Source: Brachycybe producta
Lineage: Eukaryota > Arthropoda > Diplopoda > Playtdesmida > Andrognathidae
NCBI GenBank assembly: GCA_036925085.1
Contig: JAUPFP010000004.1
Span: 6,028,001-6,092,000, forward strand
DNA length: 64,000 nucleotides
Direction of reading: 5' to 3'
In this document: one piece after another, positions 33,905-44,817 of the stretch
Position numbering within the stretch: the stretch's first letter is position 1
How the letters are laid out: every line of letters starts with the position of its first letter
The notes under the pieces: generated by a model
Databases searched by the model: none
What the model saw: only the letters and a program-made list of their open reading frames with translations
What the model was told of the DNA's origin: nothing
Made by a program: the position numbers and the translations under genes

Positions 33905-34401
33905 CAGCGGTTGCCAACCTTTCGAACCTCACGGACCACTGAATTCAAAATTTTAAATCCCGCGGACCACTAATATGAATTTTTTTTTTTTAAAAGATAA
34001 ATACGTTTGTCAAATAATGATCAGAGAACTTCTATTTTATTAATAGAAAAACTTTAAAGGTTATTTAATTGTAACAAAATTATTAAAGTTAGTTTAATTG
34101 TTACAAAATAATTGAAGCTTAGGGGAGAAGGGAGTGGCGGGGGAAACTGAACGAAATGTAGCTCTCGCGTGCTGTATTTTACGAGAACTGTACTAGACTC
34201 TAGTACATTTCGTGAATTTAGTGCAATAGAAAGGCGAAAATTGTCATTCAGAATATAAGAATTTATTACGAATAGGCCTATTATTTTTGTTTTATTATTA
34301 ATAAAACAAAAAATGCAAATAATGTCCAGATTTATCTACAGACCACCAAAACTTTCTCGCGGACCACCCGTGGTCCACGGACCACCGGTTGGCGACTGCT
34401 G
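33905..34401 (-). mobile_element. hAT-like family N2, copy 2
   Basis: Ends CAGCGGTTGCCAACC and the inverse of CAGCAGTCGCCAACCGG, with a perfect 8-bp duplication GCTTAGAG (33897-33904 and 34402-34409). It is the inverted partner of 30121-30595. No coding capacity. Confidence 0.95.
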
Positions 34402-34409
34402 GCTTAGAG

Positions 34410-35264
34410 TATATTTTGAGCTTATATTTTGAGAAATTCATTTCTAAACAAGAAACGTTTTACATGCGCTACCAGGCATATAAGAAGCATTACAGTGCTT
34501 TTTTTTTTCTTGACGACGTCACAAATTATTTTTCTCTGCGGATATCCGATTCATATTCTCCGCTAACAGTTTTTCATATCTTTTTTCCCTTATAACCACA
34601 ACGACTTTAGCTTCATAGTTATAGCTTCTAGGCTTATTGGTGGCAGTAAAAAAAATTCTGGAGGGGGGAGAAAAACATAAAGAATTATTTCGACTGTCCC
34701 AATGTCTTCATGCAATGTCTCGTTTTTATATTGAAAATTTTTATATTTGTGACACATTGATTTCCTTGCTAAGAACTTAGGATGACACTTGACAAGTTTT
34801 AGTAATTTTATTTATAGAACAATTTTACACTAAGTTAAATGGCAAACATGAATGCTTCTACTTTGTTGTTAATTGAAAAATTACATTATGACATTCAAAT
34901 GAATAATTAGGATTCTAACTACATTTTTCTGCATCTAACATGATTAAGTCAAGAAGGCATTTTGAGTTGATATGTACAGAGTTAAGAAAACTGGTAAAAC
35001 TTTGACATTTACAGCAAGATTCACTGCATTGTGTGTACTTAAGGTGGTTGAATAGTTACTTCTTTTGTCCATCCGGTCGGTGCCACTTCAGTGGCTAATG
35101 CTATGCTACATAGAATTTTGTTTATAAAATGTGGACGAAAAACGTCAAGTGAACGTTTTTTAGAAAAACGTTATTGGAAAAAAATCATATTGTTTTAAAA
35201 ATTAAAATGGTAAAAGGTTATATGTTAAAAGTTCTTTTGTGGCAATATCTTAACAAATACACTT
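34410..35264. other. unassigned interval
   Basis: TTTACAGCAAGATTCACTGC at about 34999 recurs in related or inverse form at about 36673 and 40266. No gene recognised. Confidence 0.45.
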
Positions 35265-35600
35265 TTTATAGCAGTTTGAAAATGACTCGTTTTTTTGGTT
35301 TTTCCATTGACATTTCATGAAAAAAAACAACTATTTTCGCCTTTTTCAAACTGTAATAACAAAATTATTTTTAAAGATATCTTCATAGAAAAAAACATTT
35401 AGCATTATCACCAACTATTCTAGTTTCTAAAACATTTTGAATTATTTAGTAATGTTTTTTTTTTCTGAAAAATGTTCGCTTTAAAAATATAAATTTTCTC
35501 AAAACCCTTGGGTGGGGGAAGTTACCTCCTATTAGAACATAATAGCCACGCAGGCACACCACCTGCAAAGACGAAAACAAAATAATTATCTAATAATTCA
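35265..35600 (+). repeat. dispersed repeat family R4, copy 1
   Basis: Shares ordered blocks with 45938-46255: TTATAGCAGTTTGAAAATGA, CACCAACTATTCTAGTTTCT, AAAACA, AACATAATAGCCA. The similarity is moderate with indels. The class is unknown. Confidence 0.65.
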
Positions 35601-35633
35601 CCATAAATAACTTGCAGTTGCACATGTGATAAT

Positions 35634-36332
35634 TAGGGTTGGTAAAGATTTGTGATCACAGCTATTTTATCTTTCAACTATTCAGCATACTTTTAGCAGA
35701 TATTTACAAAACTATGCAAATTAAGCTTAATAAGCACTAATTGAAATCACACAAATCACACAATTAGGCAAAAAGTTGGTGAAATCACACAAAGTGCAAT
35801 AAATGCACAAAAATCACAAATTATGTCACAAAAAAGTTAAAAATAGGTACACTGGTCTTACAGTACAGGGGCAACTCACTATTTTCGATAGTATTTAATC
35901 ACATCTTAAAGATGAGCCACTTTGTAAGCTGCAGAAATCTCTGGAAACGAATCCTGATTTGATAAAATTTACAGACTCTAAAAATGGCTTTAGTCATAAA
36001 CAGAAAGTATTGTATGCTTCACTCATATCTGTAGATGTTGAGCGTTCATTTTCCATCTTTAAGGCCATTCTGAGGGAGAATCGCACACAGTTTACCACAG
36101 AGAACCTTGAAATGTTTAACATTGTGGATTTCAATGCTTTTCTTAAATGAATAAGTATGATATTGTGTACTAAATATGCTAATGTAATTGTATCATCCAT
36201 TAATTCATGTGATAGCCTGTTTATTTGTACTTAAGAAATAAATTTGTGAAAAAAAAATCACAATTGTTTCACACAAATGACCACTTTTTTCACACAAATC
36301 ACAACACAAATTCACATAAATTACCAACCCTA
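35634..36332 (+). mobile_element. hAT element with internal deletion, keeps transposase 3' end
   Basis: Ends TAGGGTTGGTAAAG and the inverse of TAGGGTTGGTAAT, with a perfect 8-bp duplication GTGATAAT (35626-35633 and 36333-36340). Subterminal regions are packed with CACACAAATCAC-type words in both halves. It retains the C-terminal coding region (35899-36150) and an AATAAA at 36237-36242, so it is a deletion derivative of an autonomous copy. Confidence 0.95.
35899..36150 (+). pseudogene. hAT transposase C-terminal (dimerisation) fragment
   Basis: The frame is open for 83 codons to a stop at 36150. It contains the C-terminal signature of hAT transposases, SVDVERSFSIFKAILRENRT followed by LTTENLE-like TTENLEMFNIVDFN. 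This region mediates multimerisation of the transposase, which cuts and pastes the element in the nucleus. The zinc finger and the catalytic DDE core are missing, so it cannot act alone. The frame is clean, suggesting a fairly young deletion. There is an ATG at 35959, but the homologous reading extends upstream of it. Confidence 0.85.
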
Positions 36333-36340
36333 GTGATAAT

Positions 36341-37616
36341 ACTGTTGCAAGACTTGCAGTAAGTTTTTTGCGCACACTCACTCTCTTGTAGAAAATGCTG
36401 GTCTTCATTTTTTTTGAAAGAAATTGTGCAAAATTTACAGCACCATTTTATTAATTTCTTTTAGTATATCTTGCATGTAAATAGCCATTGCAGTAGCTGC
36501 TTAAATGAGCTAACAATGGCTATATTTACGGCAAGATTTAGTTTAAAAAATAAGAAATGTTGTTGTGAAACTTTGACAAAGTGTTGCATAAAAAACAAGC
36601 ATGTATTTTCTTGTTTTGTAACAAAACCATCATATGCTGGTACTTGGCAATCACGATTTATTGAAAGAAATGTAGCAGTGAATCTTGCTGTAAATATAGA
36701 CAGAGTGATATTGCCTCTTAAGCGGCTATCACTGCAATTTGTCCATGAATTAATTGAACTTGCCAATGTGAGAAATACTCTTCCAAAACTTAAAGTGGTT
36801 TTTTTTGTCTGAAAGATCCCATCTTTTCTTTTTTTTTCTTTCAACAAACTGTGCAAGATTCACAGCTCAATATTTGACTTATTTCTTGCGAGAAAAATCA
36901 CTTTTGTGTGATTGCTGCTTAAAGCACAAATTCACTGCAAGAAATTCTCATTTTTTTTTGCGAAATCATTAAACAAATGTTTAAGCATGAATTTGAAAAA
37001 TTACTCTGCAAGCAAGAAACAAAAAAAATGTATGTGACTTGAGAAAGAAGATTCCAAATACGGCTTGCAAAAATACCATTGTAAGAAGTCGAAATTATAA
37101 ATCTCATAAAATAATTTATCCAATGTTTTTTGATGCAGCTTATAAAATGCATTGTCAGAAAAATCTATGAATGCCATCAAACAATAAATTCTTCATGCAC
37201 AAAATCTTTTTTTTTGGTTTGAAGCAAATTCCATTGCATATTAACAATAGACGAAAAAAAAACATGAATATGTAAATCTTGAGCGTCTTGCACAAAACGA
37301 AAGAAGCCCTTGCAAGTCACGCAACCTGTCATACTGACAATCACAACTGATTGCAGTGCTGCAACTGTTATTAACTTGATTGCTGCTTTAATTACATTTT
37401 TATGCTAGAAAATTAAGGCTAGCAGTGATTGTGGTCTATTGGTAGTATAGTCATTAGCCTCTACTGTTGCAGTATAAATGGTTGACAAAAAATATAAGGT
37501 ATACCTTACTAATTTATAGATAATAAATTGCCACAAAATTTAATGTTTTTTTATTGACAAGCCATTTGATTTGGAAGTAATACTTGTTGTAAAATGTAGA
37601 TGTCGCATCCATTGGA
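36341..37616. other. unassigned interval rich in TTGCAAG/CTTGCA words
   Basis: Repeated GCAAGATT, CTTGCA and TTCACTGCAAGAAA words occur, also at 39360-39570. Overlapping frames on both strands (36471-36812 and 36856-36461) have no domain. It may be decayed repeat DNA. Confidence 0.4.
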
Positions 37617-37728
37617 TGTAATTGTCCATTACACGAAATGTATGTCCACTTCGCATTTTTGCATCTCAGGCCAGTTTATGTTCATTTTGTCAAAATGAGA
37701 CATACATTTCGTGTAATGGACAATTACA
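37617..37728. mobile_element. palindromic MITE with perfect 30-bp ends
   Basis: Arms 37617-37646 and 37699-37728 are exact reverse complements (TGTAATTGTCCATTACACGA then AATGTATGTC). The centre is unrelated. One arm alone recurs at 63120-63145. Confidence 0.9.
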
Positions 37729-37746
37729 CCAAACGTATGCGAAATA

Positions 37747-37830
37747 CAGGGGTGCCCACAGGCGGGTAGTCTGGTGAGTAACTCGCCATTTGCCTTTTTG
37801 GGTGGGTGATTCAAATTTTGTATTAAAATA
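37747..37830 (+). mobile_element. hAT-like terminus (CAGGGGTGCCCACAGG)
   Basis: A GC-rich CAGGGGTGCCCACAGGCGGG start of the kind seen in hAT ends, adjacent to the palindromic MITE. No opposite terminus found. Confidence 0.3.
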
Positions 37831-38471
37831 TTTTTATAATAATCAGAATGGGCGAAAATCCAAATTCAGCACCTGTTATACGTTATATTGTAAGTGCTTT
37901 TTTTTACGGTTCGCTATGCTTGCCGGAATTGATAGCAAGAGTATGCTATAAAATAATTGCTCGAAATAGGGAGAATGTTCATGTATTCCATCCAAAATTT
38001 AAAGACTTTGTTTCAAACACATCTTATGGCCAATTGAAACTTATTTACAAAACTTTTATGCAAACAATGTAAAATTCGATCATTTTAAAACTGATTATAT
38101 TTGAAAAGTTATATAAAAAAATGCTTTTAGCATTTGGCTCGGGGGGGGGGGGGGAGGAAGGGCTTTACTCTGAATTATTGCTGGATCACACATGAACTTA
38201 TTGCGATGTTTTTTCTGAAGAATTTTAATTGTGAGCAGTTTTTTTTTTTTTTGGGGGGGGGGGGGGGGGGTAATGAACAACAGGAGAGGAAAATTCGTTT
38301 GAATAATTTCCTGATCATTTATTTTCGAAGATGATGATTTTTCATTCTTAAAGTCGTCTCATCTGTTTTTTTTTTCGTTTTTAAAATAACAATTTCTAGA
38401 GATTAAATGTGTCATTGCACATGTTTACTTTCATTTTTCTCAGCCGATGAATGTAATGAAATTTAAATTAT

Positions 38472-38530
<59 letters not shown>

Positions 38531-39584
38531 ATCTACTTGTAGACACCACCTACATGCTCTTAAGTTGACTTAAAAAATGACACTTGAACATTGATAGACA
38601 CTGATCTTATATGTCCATGAGTAATTTGAATTCATATATCTTTTACACATAAGAACAACACACAATGAGTATATCTTCACATATGGTTGTTTTTATTGTA
38701 ATTCCTTCTTTCTTCTTTCTTCACATGTGAATGCACGATTATATTAATCGTGTCATGCATGTGTGTTTGTAATTATTAATTGGTATTGTCGTCCTATTCA
38801 CATATAATCGCTTTTTGCAGCTAAAGGTCCTATATATAGGCCTGTTAATATAGGCTACAGTATGTCTTAGAATTGCATGTTTTTTTTAATCAAAATTTAT
38901 GTTGCACACACACACACACAATCAATTAATTGTATAAAACCCGGGTGTCGCAGCTACCTGGAGCAATGATGAGTTGTTTGTTCTTGGCGAAAGTCTCGAA
39001 AAGGGCGCAAACAAGTTTTAATTTCATTTTTTAAATATTATTTCTAAGTATCCTGATTAATAAGTAATAATTATAATAATTATTATTAAAGTAACCAGAA
39101 AAAATTGCATTTTCACTAAAAAAAAAATAGAAACTTGTTTAAGACTGACGTTCCAGTCTGGATGCTGTTGATGCTAGTTTGACCTCTTAATTCTAGCTTT
39201 TTAACCAGGTTCTTCGACTGAAAAAAAACACGTATTTTTGTTAAGAATTACTCCTGCAAAACATTTTTGAAGGGCGCCAAAAATCTAAGTACGCCAATGT
39301 TTAAAAATGAATGTCGCAGAAACTATAGTAAGCTAAATGTTTGAGACTTAAAGCGGCCATCAAACAGGTTATTTTTAGCAAGATTACATGCGAGAAATAA
39401 GTCAAATATTGCTATAAATCTGGCACAGTTTCTTGCAAAAAAAAACATCCCAAAGATCATCGTTTTTTGTAAAACACCACAAAGTCTCGCAAATCTTGCA
39501 CAGTTTCTTGCAACCCCCCCCCCCCCAAAGATTCTGTAAGACGGTGTGCAAGAAACCACTAAGTCTCGCAATAGTATTATCACA
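37831..39584. other. unassigned interval with GA tract and homopolymers
   Basis: G14 (38141-38154), T14 then G18 (38239-38270), GA tract (38475-38528, about 27 units), CA run near 38908, and C13 (39524-39536). A 74-codon plus frame at 37848-38072 has a mixed composition but no recognised domain. Confidence 0.45.
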
Positions 39585-39881
39585 CTAGTGCGGTAACCCC
39601 CATCATAAATGCCGGGAGCAAAATTCTAGTTTAATTTTGCTACTAAAAATATTTAATTAATTTTGCTACTAAAATTATTTAACTATTTTATTCAAATAGT
39701 TCATAAGCACCTTACTATTGTTTGGGTTCTTGGATCGGGAGAGTACAACATAAAGTTGACTATGAGAAGAAAAAAAAAACAGGTTCAATAAATTCCGACG
39801 TGCTTAAACGTTTTTGTCTTTGTTTGTACAGCGTTATACACAGACGGACAGACAGACAAAGCTTAATATATATAAAAAAAA
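39585..39881 (-). mobile_element. Helitron family H1, copy b (tandem partner)
   Basis: On the minus strand it ends with a decayed hairpin, GGGTTACC-type linker and CACTAG followed by T. The 5' part carries TTAAGCTTTGTCTGTCTGTC, then TATAACGCTGTACAAAC, which also opens the copy at 62.0 kb. Its 5' end touches the 3' CTAG of copy a at 39882. Confidence 0.7.
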
Positions 39882-40240
39882 CTAGTGGGGTAACCCGTCA
39901 TAAATGACGGGAGCAAAATTCACAGGCAATTGTGCGCATGCGCGTCGTTTTTTTCCTTTTTTTACTCCTTTCATTTCAATTTCAGTCACCCCCTCCCACT
40001 TTTCTCTCTCTCCCCCTTCTACACTTTCCAACCTTTTCCCCTCACCCCCTTCTACACTTTCCAAAGGAAGAGTTCAACATATAGTTGACCTTGAGAGAGA
40101 AAAAAACGGTTCATTTATTCAAATTTATATAAATTCTGATGTGCTTCAATGGTTGTACAGCGTTATCCCAGAAAGAGAGAAAGATACATACATGTAGAAA
40201 GACACACAGAGACACATACCTGGCAAAATATATATATAAT
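39882..40240 (-). mobile_element. Helitron family H1, copy a
   Basis: The minus-strand 3' end is a perfect hairpin (CCCGTCATTTATGACGGG, 39893-39910), a 10-base linker TTACCCCACT, and CTAG closing at 39882 with T beyond. The body shares AAGGTCAACTATATGTTG, GTGACTGAAATTGAAATGAA and GCGCATGCGCACAATTGCC with copies c and e. The 5' limit near ATATATATTTTGCCAGGT is approximate. No coding sequence. Confidence 0.8.
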
Positions 40241-41028
40241 AAACTATAAACTCAATGACACATTGCAGTAAATCTTGCTTTAAATATTGCCAATGTGATC
40301 GCCGGTTATGATAATCGCTAACAAAATATAAAAATTAGCAAATAACAAGTACAATTAAAAATCAATAATTTTTTTTTACAAATTTATGTTTTAAACAAAT
40401 TCATTTTGATAAGTTGCTAACAGTCAACTGACGTTTTAAATGTGTAGTATTTATAATTTTTGGGATATTTTATTGTAAACGATTTAACTGTGTGACTTCT
40501 GGGACATACTGTATATTCCCATATATATAGATATGTATGCTTTAATCTGTATTTAATTAGTTTGGCCATGCATGCATAAAACAAATAAACTGTAGAAAAA
40601 CAAAGCCTCAATGAGGCCTAGATTTTAATTTAATGGTTGCTCAGGGAAATGGGAACTTTGAATCTTTTGTTGAAAAAAAAAATGATAAAGCTGTTTTGCA
40701 TGGATTATTCCGATTGAACAGAGGCCAGAACCTTCATATTGTATTTTATATGTGGATAGTATGCTATATAAGTGCGTGCTATTCATCATTAATCCATTTT
40801 AACAATGAGTGGCACAAAAATAAACACTTGTCTTCTTTGATGTTTGTTTGGTTATAGAAAAAAATTCTTCTGTTTTGAAATATTTTGTTAAGAATTAGAA
40901 AATGTTCTACTAAAGCACTAAGAAATTAATTAAATATAACAAAATTCTGGGCAAAAGTTTAAAAAAATGTAAATTTTAAATTTGAGACTGTGATTTATAG
41001 GTTACTTATATCCCTTACTAGCTTAACC
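40241..41028. other. unassigned interval
   Basis: AT-rich. A 74-codon plus frame (40633-40857) has no recognised domain. Confidence 0.45.
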
Positions 41029-41180
41029 CAGTGGTTTTCAAACTGTGCGTCATGGCTCCCAGGGGCGTCGCGGCGTTGTGCTATGGGCAGAAAGGTGTCG
41101 TCTTGATGACCTCCCGGCCACCCTAAAGCATAAGAAGAGGCACCTGGATCTTATTTAATTGATTTTATAGGGCGCGTGTT
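41029..41180 (+). mobile_element. hAT-like left terminus (CAGTGGTTTTCAAACTG)
   Basis: CAGTGGTTTTCAAACTGTGC followed by GTCATGGCTCCCAGGGGCGT is the classic start of one hAT lineage. I find no right end or second copy of the flank GCTTAACC. The right limit is arbitrary. Confidence 0.45.
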
Positions 41181-41693
41181 CATTACAAATTATTGATTAA
41201 AAAATATCATTTTATGGTTTAGTTAAAAGCAAGCAGTAGGGCGATAGGGGTTTTCTCACTTCGGTTGACCTAACATAATTTATTGAACCGTTACCGTGAA
41301 TAGATCGATGGGTCACGTCTGGGCTGTCATATTGAGTGATTTTTCTCCTAATAATTACATTATATAGTCCAACCATTAGTTATTTTTGTGTGAATGTTAA
41401 GGTTAGCGTTTACGGAGAACACAAATTGCAATTAAACCTGGTTCACCTACGACTCGTATAAAATACATTTACATTAACGAATACTGTTGCGATAACGTTG
41501 ACGTCGTTTTTTTTTTTTTCAAAAACGACCGATTTCGATTGCAAGATTGAATGCAAGATCGACTTGTAAGATTGTAATGATATCTATATTTTGCTGCTGA
41601 AACGTTGAATATGTAATTTTTTAATTGTTCACAATCATTGGCATATATCTTGCAATGGCTACCTGTAATTGCTGTTCACCAAATAGTGTTAGC

Positions 41694-42320
41694 CAGTAAG
41701 TGTATAGTGCAGTCAGTAAAGCTAACCACAGGTTGCGTTTTCTCCAAAGTACCCTTAAACATTGTAAAGAAAATGTAAACGAGGTCTGTTATTTTACCTT
41801 AGTCAGACCTATATTAGAATATTGTTCCCCAATTTGGAGCCTAATTAGAAGTAATTTAAAGCACAAAATAGAAATGCCACAGCATAAGGCTGCAAGATTT
41901 GTGAAAGGAAGATACTTGTATACTGACAGTGTATCTTCTATGCTTCAGGAACTAAAAATGGGAATCATTAGCAGGCCGAAGAAATGACCAAAGCCTTGCC
42001 CTTTTCAGACGTTTACTGGCAGATTATAATAATATTGCCCTACTAATTAATGACTTATTGAATACATGTAAGGGAAAACACTGGGCATTTAAAGACTTTA
42101 AAAGAATTAATGGCTAGAACTGATGCATATTTTTGGTCTTTTTCTCCCCCAAATGTTATTAGACTATGGAATCCTCTTCCAGTTGATAGTTCGTTTGTTA
42201 GGACGATTTCAATTTTAACAATGATGTCTTGTTTTTCCTGAATGACAATCATTTGTGATCGGGAGCAGTCTCTCCCTGCCATATGGCTTTTAAGCTGATT
42301 TGCAGGTGTACTGAGTTGAA
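41694..42320 (+). pseudogene. LINE 3' end relic, post-reverse-transcriptase region
   Basis: The open frame 41700-41987 reads LRFLQSTLKHCKENVNEV, then YFTLVRPILEYCSPIWSLI and HKAARFVKG, the region just after the reverse-transcriptase core in jockey/CR1-type LINEs. A frameshift near 41983 continues QSLALFRRLLADYNNIALLI and, after more breaks, FSPNVIRLWNPLPVD, the usual C-terminal motif. The copy is 5' truncated before the catalytic part. It matches 7045-7660 and overlaps in function with 22545-23052 and 62765-63115. Confidence 0.88.
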
Positions 42321-43539
42321 TTGAGCATAATTCCATATTATTAGCTGAAGGTGTTACAATCCTCATAGACCTACCAACAAAATTCTATAAATTTTCAATG
42401 ACTTCATCGAATGACAGGTCACCTTATTAAAAATGGTGAACATATATTTGATTTTGAATATGGTAGAAATGACGCTGCAAGCAGCTTATTCAAGGCAGTG
42501 CTGTTTTGAGTCATCACCTAAATTTATAATTAAATTAATCTATTTAACTCAAAAAAGCTTTTCATATCAATTCGTTTAATGCCATTTTTTTTTTGTTACT
42601 TGAAATAGATTATGTAATTCGGGGTGAAATGATGAGGATGTGTTTATATTTACAAAGAAGTCAGATGGTTTTGACTCCACTCATGTAATAGACAGTTGAA
42701 TTGGTTGCAAATGCATGCAACGCCAGTTAAGGAAATGAAAATGTGAAAATTTGTGTATATAGGTTTTATGGTATACTGATATATGTCAACAAATATGCAT
42801 CCACATATACACACTATTATAGCAAAAAGGTTTTTGCATCAGTGTTTTTATTTTGTGTATTCAATTGAAGAGAAAGAGGGGGGGGGGGATGGTGAGGTGA
42901 ATGGAAGAAGGGAGAAGAGAGCTCAGCAAGAAGCAAAACACCATGTTTCCACGCAAAATTGAATTTGCTCGTAAATCAGTCTTTTATCGTTGAAACGCTG
43001 AAATTTACAGTAGCTATACACGAAAAGCAAACCCATGAGTAGTAGTAGTAGGGCCTTAGTCTCTGAAACATGCATGCAAAAATAACAAAATATATAAATG
43101 CACCATGTCATTAAAGTGGCACACATTGGTCTCCATAAGAAAGGGTTAAAGCCACAAATCGACCCCTAACTATGGAAATTCATTTTTTATTTTTACTATG
43201 TTTGATAGGCTATCTACAGCATGGTCCAAAAACAAGCCAAGTATTTGAACTTTTTTTAAGCAGAAATGGAAGTTGTTGTGTCAGAGGGGACAAATGTTCA
43301 CATGCAACATTACAAAACGAATTGTGAAATCAATAGAAAATCTCAGGAAAAAAAAATCTATGACTTCCATAACCCCTCCAAACAATGGTTGAATCAGGGA
43401 CGTATTGGGTACAAAATTTTTGGTGGGCAAAATCTTGTATCAACGCCACTACCCCCCCCCCCCCCCTCCTTCCCCCCCCCCCAAAAATAGTCTATTTTAT
43501 GAGTTAATTATTTTTATTAATACATTTTTCAATAGTACA
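42321..43539. other. unassigned interval with G and C homopolymers
   Basis: G11 at about 42878-42888; C15 at 43452-43466 followed by a second C run to 43482. No gene. Confidence 0.45.
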
Positions 43540-44087
43540 TACATAGGACATACATACAGAAGTTGGCTCCGCCCTTTTTATGACGACTGGCAACTTCTAA
43601 ACACGTCGGAATTTATATAAATTAAATGAATAAATGAACCGCTTTTTTTCTCAAGGTCAACTATATGTTGCACACTCCCCATCTAAGAACCCCATGATAT
43701 TAAATTGGAGAGGGGAAAAGGTTGGAAAGTGTAGAGGGGGGAGAGAGAGAAACGTGGAGGGGGTGACTGAAATTGAAATGAAAGGAGTAAAAAAAAGGAA
43801 CAAACGACGCGCATGCGCACACCAGAGAAAATGAAAAACTGATTTTCTCTTTCAAATATAAAAAGGGGAGGGGATAATAGTAGCAAAATTAAACTACAGT
43901 TTATCACAGGCAATTGTGCCCAGCATTAGAATTTCTTTTGCTCAACCCTTTTATGAATGTCATCAATTTCTAATTAGTTTGTTACTTGGTCTGATGTCAT
44001 AAAAGGACGGAGGAAAAGAAATTCTAATGCTGGGCACAATTGCCTGTGAATTTCGCTTCCGTCATTTATGACGGGTTACCCCACTAG
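43540..44087 (+). mobile_element. Helitron family H1, copy c, with palindromic MITE near its 3' end
   Basis: Plus strand. The 3' end is hairpin CCGTCATTTATGACGG, linker, CTAG (44084-44087), then T. The body shares ACGTCGGAATTTATATAAAT, CTCAAGGTCAACTATATGTT and GCATGCGCAC with copies a and e. Its 5' part carries AGAAGTTGGCTCCGCCCTTT from the MITE family M1, and an M1 palindrome sits at 43905-44048. The 5' limit is approximate. Confidence 0.75.
43905..44048. mobile_element. palindromic MITE, family M1, copy 2
   Basis: Perfect 35-bp arms at 43905-43939 and 44014-44048 (CACAGGCAATTGTGCCCAGC then ATTAGAATTTCTTTT). The centre retains the TGACATCAGACCAAGTAAC word inversely. The last arm overlaps GGCACAATTGCCTGTGAATT, which is also present in Helitron copies without the MITE. 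Confidence 0.9.
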
Positions 44088-44177
44088 TATATATACAATT
44101 TTGTTAAAATGTTAAAATTGTTTTGTTTTTGAAATTATCATAAAATAATTATTTTAGCTTTTAAGCATAAAAATTAT

Positions 44178-44261
44178 TCAAATTTAATTAGGCACTAGAA
44201 TAACATTTTAAAGGGCTTAAAAGCCCTTTAAAATGTTATTCTAGTGCCTAATTAAATTTGA
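44178..44261. repeat. perfect palindrome, 41-bp arms with 2-base spacer
   Basis: Arms 44178-44218 and 44221-44261 are exact reverse complements around AA. Core words are GGCACTAGAATAAC and AAAGGGCTT. Confidence 0.93.
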
Positions 44262-44817
44262 AATTATTTTTTTTAGTGTTGTTGCTCCTGACAAAAAAAA
44301 GTTAATATTTACTTTATAAATTGATGCACTTGGGAATTAATGTTTAGCCAACGGACCCGTAAATTCATACGTGTCACGCTTTAGTTCACCTTATGAATCA
44401 CTCACTGGCTGTACAGAAAAAAATATATCAAAATATAAAAAAGTGGTGCGCAGCTAAGCAGTTTAAGTTTAAAATTGAAAACTTGAAAAATTATAAATGC
44501 TACATATTTAATATTTCACGTGACTTTTACCAACTATTATGAAAATGTGAGTTGTACAAAAAAAAATGAAACAAATTTGTTAAGAATTAAATAAAGTTAA
44601 TGAAATTTCAAAACTGAAGTATAAATTGTATTTTTTTCTCGAGATAAACGATTTTATTTTAAAACCGTTGTAATTTAATTTAATAAGTTATTCAATTCTC
44701 TCAAAACTTATTTCATTTTTTGTGGATTTTGCATTTTGGATATGTTGTCAATAACTACATTAATTTTTGAATGTGTAGCTGTTTAACTTTGAAATTACAT
44801 ACTGTGTTACCTAAGTA

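Noticed and set aside
36461-36856. Overlapping 113- and 131-codon frames on opposite strands
   Set aside because: No domain, low-complexity lysine/phenylalanine-rich composition, and the region is full of GCAAGATT-type repeated words.
38095-38334. Proline- or glycine-rich frames
   Set aside because: They are translations of G14 and G18 homopolymers.
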